Position numbers and translations under genes: made by a program. Shown one piece after another: positions 54,875 to 64,000 of a DNA stretch of 64,000 nt. The notes beneath the pieces were generated by a model that worked only from the letters and a program-made list of their open reading frames with translations, was not told the origin of the DNA and made no database searches. Position 1 is the stretch's first letter, and every line of letters begins with the position of its first letter. The DNA is taken from contig NW_019773992.1 in the NCBI RefSeq assembly GCF_001039355.2, forward strand, positions 98,585 to 162,584, given 5' to 3'. The stretch comes from Lingula anatina (taxonomy: Eukaryota > Brachiopoda > Lingulata > Lingulida > Lingulidae).

Positions 54875-55137
54875 ACTTGGTTCGCATGCCTAGATCGATC
54901 TAACAGGATCGATCCACCTCCGGGGGGCTTCTCATTACATTGCTTTCAGTTTGAGGGGCTATCATGTCTGGAACGCCTACAGAAGCTGGTTAACGATATC
55001 TACCCAGTAATTACACTCAAGCAGCTCCAGTAAGTGTGACAGACATTTAAACCGCTAAAGCTGATAGCAATTTAGCAAGAATCCCCTCTGAGATAGATCG
55101 ATCCACAGCAAGTACGATATGGTCTGGGAATGGTCCC
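54875..55137. mobile_element. Foldback MITE (gatcgatc family) with taag target duplication
   Basis: Inverted halves with tagatcgatc near the left end and gatagatcgatc near the right. Flanked by taag at 54871-54874 and 55138-55141. The target context cactaag is the same as at the 43.37 kb composite. Confidence 0.75.
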
Positions 55138-55144
55138 TAAGGCC

Positions 55145-55551
55145 GTGTTCAGAATAGAAGTTGTCGCACTAGTAGGATGGATCTACATGTATCTCAGCAG
55201 AGATTCTCGCGAAGACGCATTCAATGTAATCAGCTCAATTGTCTGGCACGCCCCCTCGCAAACACCCTGAGCTTCAGAGATAACTTGACACTAACCTCTT
55301 TGCTGTAGCCTATCTCCATCGTGTCTAGCTACTTGACACGATGGAGATAGGCTACAGTGAAGAGGTTAGTGTGCTCGAAAAGCAACATGAACAACAACAT
55401 AGACCTCAAAATTTTCCCGACTTTGCCCAAGTACTTCAAGTTACGGCAGGGCGTACCAGGCAATTAAACTGGTCACATTGACTGCGCCTTAGCGAGAATC
55501 ACCGCTGACATAGATTGTTTTTTTTAGTTTGATGACTTCTATTCTGAACAC
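55145..55551. mobile_element. Second foldback element with central hairpin
   Basis: 407 bp with ends GTGTTCAGAATAGAAGT and ACTTCTATTCTGAACAC. The inverted similarity extends inward over about 120 bp. The centre is a tight hairpin (55289-55371, separate entry). Target duplication not found. It resembles the neighbouring family in internal motifs (ggcacgcc, gcgagaatcaccgc) and may be a distant member. Confidence 0.7.
55289..55371. repeat. 37-bp-stem hairpin, 9-nt loop
   Basis: Arms 55289-55325 and 55335-55371 pair at 35 of 37 positions (core gtagcctatctccatcgtgt). This length and near-perfection would make a small-RNA precursor-like RNA if transcribed. No evidence of transcription from sequence. 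Confidence 0.8.
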
Positions 55552-56598
55552 AACACAAGATCTGGAACGGGTGCATCCTTGTCCATCATATATAATCTTG
55601 CAGTAAATCAATAACCAGGGGTGCTTTTCTTGCGTTTTTTTTACACGTATTGCACGATTAAAAACCCTTCATTCTGCTTTGCCTATCAAATATTCAACAT
55701 GTTTTATTAGGCAACGTGTCTGTGGGCACTTGTGTACGTCTCTCAAAAAAAAAAAAAAAAAAAAAAAAAAACGATCGAAAACTTGCATATTTTTAACGAT
55801 TTTAAACTATCATATGTGTATACAGGTGCAGTTTACAGTCGTTATCCTCGTCACGAGAAAATCCCCTTTTCGGTTGTGAAATTAACCAGTTAGTTAAACC
55901 TACAATGAACTTGCGTTTTCCACTTTTGCCAAATACGCTTATAATTTTCACACAAGTTGAGTCTTACGAAAATGGGACCTTCACTTGATAACTTCCTGCC
56001 CTTACACTCATCTGAATACATTTTATTCATCAATTTGTAATTTTAATTAAAATAAATATGACCTCTTTACTTAACAAATATTTCGCATTCATTAATGTTC
56101 TTTGTTTATACCTTAATCAGCAAGCAGAGGCATTTCAAAACTGCAATCGACGACTCCTAAAAACCGGAATCCATACAGAAGTGAACACGGCTAATACCAA
56201 TTATTGAAACAAAGAGGGCCCATTCCCGATGAAACTATCGGTCTACGTACAGTGTTTATCGATTCAAATCCACGGAGACTCTTGTGAATGAAGTCAGATT
56301 AAAAGATTAACACGCCTACTCCTGGCAAACTGAAACAGTTGGTGATTATGAGAGTAAGTTGGAAAAAAAATGGAGGAGTGTTTATCTGTAATTCTGATGG
56401 AATTCAGCGAGAGTCCCCGCGGGTTGGATCAATCAACCTCAAATAATAGTTTATAGTTTTACTGGAAGCATGCCCTAATAGTGGATGATACGTCAAGGGG
56501 AAAATACCTTAAATATTCACATTGTGGTTTTTCTTTGAAGCGTTTTACATATGCATCGTCGATTGCAGTTTTGAAATGTTTTTCCTTGCTGATTAAGG
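55552..56598. other. Spacer upstream of the EMI/EGF gene
   Basis: Contains an A tract at about 55745-55771 and a decayed foldback-like segment (about 56222-56440, with agagtccccgcgggttggat). No gene. Confidence 0.4.
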
Positions 56599-56606
56599 TA
56601 TAAAAG
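56599..56606 (+). promoter_or_regulatory. TATA box of the EMI/EGF gene
   Basis: TATAAAAG lies 142 bp upstream of the start codon at 56748, at a spacing that would place transcription start near 56630. Position and match support it; no transcript data. Confidence 0.5.
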
Positions 56607-56747
56607 ATAATTACAATAGGTCCTGAAACGTGGATAACGAACAGATTCTGGGTGTATATATTCACTGTAGTATATTTTCAACACGTATAATTCACCCGTC
56701 CTGCAGAGGCGGCAGACGTGAATTATTTTCCGTGAAGAAGATCGAAG

Positions 56748-59700
56748 ATGAACTCTCTCTATCTGTGGCTAGTACTTGGGTGGTGAGTTTGATTGCTTTA
56801 TTTTTCACTTCTGTCAAATGAAGGAAAGACACGTACAAAAACGTGACAATCTTGACAACATTTATGTTTAACTCAAGTATTTTCACATATGGTTTATATG
56901 TATCGGTATTAATATAATTAGGGGTCAACATTTTATCATCATTTTTACAAAGGAAAATCATTCGATGATTGTAAAATACAATGGATAAGGAGGTCTTACA
57001 CATTGACAGTTAAAGTTATCTATACGTGATGGTCCACCAGAGCAGTGCCTTTACAGAAGAATGGTATCTGAACGTGTGTAGCAGTAGTTTGGCAATGTTT
57101 AACTCTAGAGTAGAACATGAATAAAAATGGCAGATATGAAATAGCAGGTTCAGGTTAGAGAACGTTTGCATGTTAAAAAAGGCAGAAGATGATAACTACG
57201 CCTTAATGTGCAATGGCAGTGATACTGTATAAAGATTACGCTACAAAATGAAAATTCAATTTAATGGCTCAAGTAGGTAAGCTAATTAATTCACCCCAGA
57301 CCCACAAATGAGTTTTTTTTTTTTTTTTTGTGGCCAACACCTGTAATGTAATATGGCAGATGTAAGATCTAGTAATTTACTTGAAATGTTGAAATGTTTT
57401 AGCTGTATATTTTTGTCTATTTGGAATGTCTTAGAATATCTGTTATAACTCTTATAAGAATGACTCTCTTTAATATTTGTACTGCATATTAGGAAGTAAT
57501 CGATAAGTGACCATGAATAAAATTAATTAAACAAAAATGGTTAAAAACTCAAGTGAAGAAATAAAGAAATAAGAATGTGCAAATATGTTAATTAATGTTT
57601 GGATTTCTATCGGAGGCGGAACTCGTCCTATTAAAAGAAGACAGATAGTAAATTAATGCACTTTATATTCAACTTTATGGACACCTAGTAAATTATCGGT
57701 ATTGTACCTTAATATTGAAAAGCAGCTTTCCTAACGTGTCAGCAAATGATAATTTCATTTCTTACAATACATGTATATTGGGAATTGTGCAATTTAATTA
57801 AAATTTGACAAGTTTTTCTAGAGTGGTGTTAACTAATTTTCAGTTGTCAGTTTGTCATTTTGTTGCTGAAATTTAAAACAAATGATATAATCACGAAAAA
57901 ACACCTGTCCTTGAAACATTGTTGAAGGTCAAAAACTTCTCTTTCCTCTCCTCTGAGAAAAATAGACATTAAGACCAAATGTACGCAATAATACATACGA
58001 TATTTTTATCACTGACAAGGTTGCCATTGGTACTGCATTCATTAAACGCCCTTTTCTGAATGGTGAACAGAAATAAATAAAATACACTCAATGAATTAAG
58101 ACGTGAAAACCTTGTTATCCAGTATTTCTGTTGCATTATTATTCTTTTTATACAGCCAAACAATTACCAGCTAGAATTTATTTTCTGTCCAACACTCCTA
58201 CCATTTAAATCATACCAACGTACAAAATCGTCCCTGGAAATGTTTCGGTTCACCTTACCAAAATGATGGATTAGCTAAATAAACATTTAAGTAATAAAAT
58301 GATATGACAGTTTTGTCTTTTGTTATTCAATTCCTCGGGTTAAAAATGCATTAGTTATAAAACTTCACCAACTAGAAATTTACAACTTAATATCTCCCAG
58401 TAGTAACTGAAATATCTCTCTTTTAAAGAATTGAAACCATCGCTCAACTCAGTTCAGTTCGCCGTGAGATTTATTAGCTTGGAAAATTATCTTTAAAAAA
58501 TATTTTTTTTTCTTAAATGTCCGAGCACCAATTGCAACCTTTGTGGTAGGGGAATGGAATCTCTATCAGAGGGTTTTGACTTGGGTGGATAAAAAGAATT
58601 TTGAGAATTAAAACATGAAGAATATAAAACATTTGAACTGATTGATAAAACTCCCTTCATTGGATCAAACGTGGAGCCTCACAATAGCGTTTTATTGCAA
58701 TAAAATATCGTTCTTCACGGCCTACATGTCTACAACAAAATTGAACCAAATTGGACAAGTTCTGACCGATGCCAGGAATGCTATTCCAGATTGAGCTCTA
58801 AAAATCTATCCCAAAGATTTGCTTGCCGCTTGAAAGCGCTGGTAGCAGCCAGAAGAGGNNNNNNNNNNNNNNNNNNNNNNNNNNNNNNNNNNNNNNNNNN
58901 NNNNNNNNNNNNNNNNNNNNNNNNNNNNNNNNNNNNNNNNNNNNNNNNNNNNNNNNNNNNNNNNNNNNNNNNNNNNNNNNNNNNNNNNNNNNNNNNNNNN
59001 TTTTTTTTTTTTTTTTTGTGGCCAACACCTGTAATGTAATATGGCAGATGTAAGATCTAGTAATTTACTTGAAATGTTGAAATGTTTTAGCTGTATATTT
59101 TTGTCTATTTGGAATGTCTTAGAATATCTGTTATAACTCTTATAAGAATGACTCTCTTTAATATTTGTACTGCATATTAGGAAGTAATCGATAAGTGACC
59201 ATGAATAAAATTAATTAAACAAAAATGGTTAAAAACTCAAGTGAAGAAATAAAGAAATAAGAATGTGCAAATATGTTAATTAATGTTTGGATTTCTATCG
59301 GAGGCGGAACTCGTCCTATTAAAAGAAGACAGATAGTAAATTAATGCACTTTATATTCAACTTTATGGACACCTAGTAAATTATCGGTATTGTACCTTAA
59401 TATTGAAAAGCAGCTTTCCTAACGTGTCAGCAAATGATAATTTCATTTCTTACAATACATGTATATTGGGAATTGTGCAATTTAATTAAAATTTGACAAG
59501 TTTTTCTAGAGTGGTGTTAACTAATTTTCAGTTGTCAGTTTGTCATTTTGTTGCTGAAATTTAAAACAAATGATATAATCACGAAAAAACACCTGTCCTT
59601 GAAACATTGTTGAAGGTCAAAAACTTCTCTTTCCTCTCCTCTGAGAAAAATAGACATTAAGACCAAATGTACGCAATAATACATACGATATTTTTATCAC

Positions 59701-62700
59701 TGACAAGGTTGCCATTGGTACTGCATTCATTAAACGCCCTTTTCTGAATGGTGAACAGAAATAAATAAAATACACTCAATGAATTAAGACGTGAAAACCT
59801 TGTTATCCAGTATTTATGTTGCATTATTATTCTTTTTATACAGCCAAACAATTACCAGCTAGAATTTATTTTCTGTCCAACACTCCTACCATTTAAATCA
59901 TACCAACGTACAAAATCGTCCCTGGAAATGTTTCGGTTCACCTTACCAAAATGATGGATTAGCTAAATAAACATTTAAGTAATAAAATGATATGACAGTT
60001 TTGTCTTTTGTTATTCAATTCCTCGGGTTAAAAATGCATTAGTTATAAAACTTCACCAACTAGAAATTTACAACTTAATGTCTCCCAGTAGTAACTGAAA
60101 TATCTCTCTTTTAAAGAATTGAAACCATCGCTCAACTCAGTTCAGTTCGCCGTGAGATTTATTAGCTTGGAAAATTATCTTAAATTTTTTTTTTCTTAAA
60201 TGTCCGAGCACCAATTGCAACCTTTGTGGTAGGGGAATGGAATCTCTATCAGAGGGTTTTGACTTGGGCGGATAAAAAGAATTTTGAGAATTAAAACATG
60301 TAGAATATAAAATATTTGAACTGATTGATAAAACTCCCTTCATTGGATCAAACGTGGAGCCTCACAATAGCGTTTTATTGCAATAAAATATCGTTCTTCA
60401 CGGCCTACATGTCTACAACAAAATTGACCCAAATTGGACAAGTTCTGACCGATGCCAGGAATGCTATTCCAGATTGAGCTCTAAAAATCTATCCCAAAGA
60501 TTTGCTTGCCGCTTGAAAGCGCTGGTAGCAGCCAGAAGAGGCCATCCGTAGCAGTGCACGTTACTGTGACTAGACACTGATATGAGGGTCCTTTGCGGAG
60601 TGTGTAACTTTTTTACAAACGATCCAAACTATCTATTTTAATGTTTGTCGTATGACATAGAATGGGTAATTTATTTTTGTTAGCTTCACTGGCGAATTCA
60701 ATTAATGAACTGATGTCAAAGAGATAATTAAAAGTTATTAAACACGATTTTAATCCTAGGAAAAATGATGAAAAATGATTTGGAGAATATTCCATATTAA
60801 ATGTTAGGTCTGTATTTTCTCTCAAAGTGAACTGGTGCAAACAGTATCACTGACGTATATCGTACAATGTGACAAGGTCATTGTACAGTACTATCATTAC
60901 TCTGACTCATTCTCAAGCACTGGTCGTACTCTCTACCAGGGCAGCATATATAATAGGTTTTTTTTTTCAAAAGTCTCCCTGTAACTTTTGACCAGATGGA
61001 ACCAGTTAAACCTGCACGTGAGCAGATTGCATTGTACCGCTCTGAAAGGAGCTTCAACAGGAGACTCCTTACTACCTTCAATATGAAGTAACAAGCTTTT
61101 CAGAATATGTTATTGAGATTGAGGTTTCATGACAAGGTAACAGAGAACCAAATTACATTCTACGGGGGTGTTTTTAAAGACATATATGTGAATATCTTGT
61201 GAAAAACCAATATTTCGCACTGGTAGAGTGTCTGTATGTTTTATGAATTCATCGAATTTAGGGTTTCAAGAATTCTTGGTTTATTTCTCCTGCAGGTTGG
61301 CAGCATTAGCACCCATTGTGAGAGGGTCTTTCTGTACAAAAAATGTCACCTGCTTAAAAGTTCAGCGGTATACGACTAAATGCGTTTGGTGGAAATGTAT
61401 TCGTTACAGGTAAGAAAATTAGATAAGGTACCGGGTATATACTCAATAGCTGGACAGAAGAAAAAAGTAGTGGGCGAAAGACCATGCAGTTTGTGAAATA
61501 CCAATTGACACTGGTCTCCGGGCAGGCAAACGTAAATACAAAATCTACTTCAAATCGAAATATTGGTTTAAATAGTAGTCGTTTTCACTTCTGAGCACTC
61601 AGGTGCCTTCGTTTGTAAAATAAATAATAAACCTACATTTATTTCAAATAATTATGATAATGAGTATAGTAGTGAGCATTATTAATAAAATCGGATTCTT
61701 TTTTATATAGAATTGTTACCTCATACTGTACCAAGCAGGTTTGTTGTGCCGGATGGGAGGGACCAGGTTGTAACCAAGGTATGTGGACTGATGGAGGAGT
61801 GTATCTAGTGTAAATTTCGTTTGAAAGCAGGTCCTTATTAACATGTTCGGGATTCAAAGATTGTGGAAATAGTCGATCCAACTAAGGTTGCTCACCAATG
61901 ATCCGGTTCCGGTTCTAGGAATCATGGGAATGAATGTGTAATTTCATAATCCGCAGTGCAAGATTGATATCTAGAAGTGGTAGATTGAATAACAGGAGAG
62001 CTCTAATAGATAATACAGTATCAGAGTATGGATCCTGCTTTGTATGGAACATGAAGGGGAGGGCGTGTCCTACTGAAATATAAAATCATCAGTATGATTA
62101 TAAGAAATGCAATAATAGTAACAATAATAATAACAATTACATAAATGCCATATTGGATATAACTTATATTAATTACGAGAACGTGAAGTGGAACACGTGA
62201 GGGGTAAGATTATCACATTTTTTAATAAGTGATAAAAGGGGGAAGGTGTGAAAAAGTAATATTTTTCTGAACACTGTCTTAATTGAAACCTCTCTGAAAT
62301 TATGAAAGGTGTAACTCACGGAATGACTATTTAGTACTACTTGTGCTGACTTTCTCATAGCAAATCAGACTCTAAAGAATGAACTATGAACCGTCCTTTT
62401 TGCCTGGAAATGATCCATTTTGGGTAAAAGGTGATCCAGGCCCATGGACGTATTTGGTTAAAATACCCGCTTTTGAAATCGCTGGTTTCGGACCTGTACG
62501 TTCTCACTAACTATAAAATTGTCTAGAGTATCTTCCAATCTCTACCCTGAACATGTATGAGTAAAATATTGTAAGAGCAATGTAGCAGCCAATCAGAGAC
62601 CGTGGTATAAGCATAATACAGCATTCGTCACCGAGCTAACTCGGGTATTGTCTAGCCTGGAGCTCTACAACACACCAAATATTCCACGTATAGCCCAATG

Positions 62701-64000
62701 ACTCATAGTATATCTATGGCGTACATGTATATATATGCATTACAGATGTAGATGAATGCAGCATCAATAACGGAGGCTGTGTACATGTTTGTATCAATCT
62801 ACCTGGCTCCTTCCGGTGTGAGTGTGACTCGGGATACCAGCTGAGACAAGACGGTATTACGTGTGAAGGTCAGTCCACTTATGTTATACATTTAGGCACG
62901 CTGCTGACGTCATTTCGATATTATAGTGACGTCACAATAATCTTTTGCCGTCGTAATCACGTGTAATTGGCATTGTTTTCCTGCATTTCAGAAGTTACTT
63001 ATTTCCTTTTTAGAAAACTATAAAATTATTTTACTAGTATGTCACCTGTTGTTATCTCAACCCCCTACGGCCAAATTACATATTATTTTATTCTGGCCCA
63101 TGATACCTGGAACATGATACGTCAAACTAATACAAGTATCAGCACATCATTCAAACGACTGCGCATGCGCGAAATGTGTGCTGTTTGAAATAAACGAATG
63201 GTGAAATTGACAAAGCCTAATCGGTGTATACCGTCTGGTTGATCTTATTTAATTTGCCTTTTGTTGTCGTTTTGGGGAATCACATTTTATAAAAATGGTG
63301 GAATTGGCTAAATCAAATTACATCTTGGTTACCATTGGCATTTTCAGTAAAAAAAAAAAATAAAAAAATAAATAAATAAATAAATCAAATAGGCCTATCA
63401 TAAGAAAACCGCCGTATTTGGCCTTTTTGTTAGATAAATTGATATTTTTTTAGAATTTCTAGGCTAAAAACACCAGAATTGTCTGGTCTTCATATCAATG
63501 CACTACGTATTTTTAGGGTGCTACAAATATTTCGTTTCTGATGCATTACAGATGTAGATGAATGCAGCATCAATAACGGAGGCTGTGCACAGGGGTGTAA
63601 CAACCTACCTGGTTCCTTCAGGTGTGAATGTGACTCGGGATACCAGTTGGGACAAGACGGTATTACGTGTGAAGGTCAGTCCACTTATGTTATACATTTA
63701 GGCACGCTGCAGCCTCGGGACGTCATTTCGACGTCATGCTGTCGTCACAACTTTTTGAGGACATAACATGCAAAATAACATTGCCTGTCTGCATTACTTA
63801 AGGTACCCATTCTCCCTTTTTAAATACTTTCGTTGCGTATAAATATCACCTGTTGTGCCGTCAACTTGATTCTGGCCTAGTTACTAGTTACATGTGCACC
63901 CCTGCCACTTCATTAAAACCTATCCTATACTTAACATTTAACACTTTATATTTAGATACCGCCTTGGAAGAAAGGGTATGCGGATACTTGATGTTTTATA
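56748..64000 (+). CDS. Secreted EMI plus calcium-binding EGF protein, 5' part (MEGF6-like)
   Basis: Exons: 56748-56782 ([14 protein letters not shown] and two bases of Trp), 61296-61409, 61711-61778, 62746-62868 and 63552-63674. All have AG/GT sites and matching phases. Joining exons 1 and 2 gives a signal peptide ([18 protein letters not shown]), followed by an EMI domain ending [16 protein letters not shown]. The next two exons each encode one calcium-binding EGF with [12 protein letters not shown] and the hydroxylation motif [13 protein letters not shown] further exon may start at 63956. EMI followed by cbEGF repeats is the MEGF6-type order; EGFL-type proteins are the alternative. Intron 1 contains a duplicated block around a gap. 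The gene continues beyond the window. Confidence 0.88.
57305..60540. repeat. Near-identical 1.54-kb direct duplication around an N gap (intron 1)
   Basis: 57305-58858 and 59001-60540 match almost base for base from a T tract to ggtagcagccagaagagg. The first copy ends exactly at the Ns and the second begins exactly after them. This is the pattern of a false duplication. Confidence 0.85.
58859..59000. other. Assembly gap (142 N)
   Basis: Run of Ns. Any frame across it is meaningless. Confidence 0.99.
62746..63720 (+). repeat. Tandem duplication of a cbEGF exon (806-bp spacing)
   Basis: The two 123-bp EGF exons share flanking intron bases as well (gcattacag before, gtcagtccacttatgttata after), so exon and intron were copied together. 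Both are phase 1-1, so copies can be added without breaking frame. Confidence 0.85.

Noticed and set aside
58791-59053. Frames spanning the N run
   Set aside because: They cross 142 undefined bases and a T tract; no meaning.
61243-61409. Start of the EMI/EGF protein at an ATG in intron 1
   Set aside because: Frame is open, but the predicted N-terminus is a poor signal peptide. The exon at 56748-56782 joins in phase and gives a classical one.

Overview
The window is animal nuclear DNA: AT-rich, with GT-AG introns, many microsatellites and small DNA transposons, and 142 Ns in one gap plus three single-N joins. An intron-containing SMARCD/BAF60 gene, an expanded intronless TRIM-NHL family and an EMI/EGF gene point to a marine invertebrate. 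The base composition and frequent acatgta motifs make a mollusc my best guess, but the species cannot be read from the sequence.

Layout. (1) 1-1.6 kb: a CpG-richer block with duplicated CArG and CRE-like motifs. (2) 1.6-8.6 kb: two intact single-exon TRIM-NHL genes (T1, T2) on the minus strand. (3) 9.29-10.67 kb: a decayed Tc1-type transposon, 27 bp upstream of a SMARCD exon. (4) 10.7-18.9 kb: the C-terminal two thirds of SMARCD on the plus strand, including one exon duplicated in tandem. (5) 19.7-30 kb: a graveyard of TRIM copies, with start-codon stubs, one C-terminal stub, one full-length copy with two nonsense codons (T6), and many copies of the TRIM upstream module without genes. (6) 31.5-53.7 kb: more TRIM-NHL copies. 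T8 and T12 are intact, T7 and T10 are interrupted by assembly joins, T13 lacks RING and B-box, and there are several RING stubs, embedded in segmental duplications and foldback MITEs. (7) 54.9-55.6 kb: two adjacent foldback elements, one with a 37-bp-stem hairpin. (8) 56.6 kb to the end: a plus-strand gene for a secreted EMI plus calcium-binding EGF protein. Its first exon holds only half of the signal peptide, and it runs off the window.

The TRIM genes share RING, one B-box type 2, coiled coil and a C-terminal NHL propeller, with no filamin domain visible; this is the TRIM32-like layout. All lie on the minus strand, end in the same KTFQYLQ tail, and share upstream and downstream flanks, so the array grew by tandem duplication and is under birth-and-death turnover. 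The family is known for ubiquitin ligation; an immune or RNA-binding role here is inference. SMARCD is a core SWI/SNF subunit and is functionally unrelated to its neighbours.

Several apparent duplications abut Ns (33218, 38686, 58859-59000), and one N (40724) deletes the middle of a gene. These should be treated as assembly artefacts until tested with long reads.
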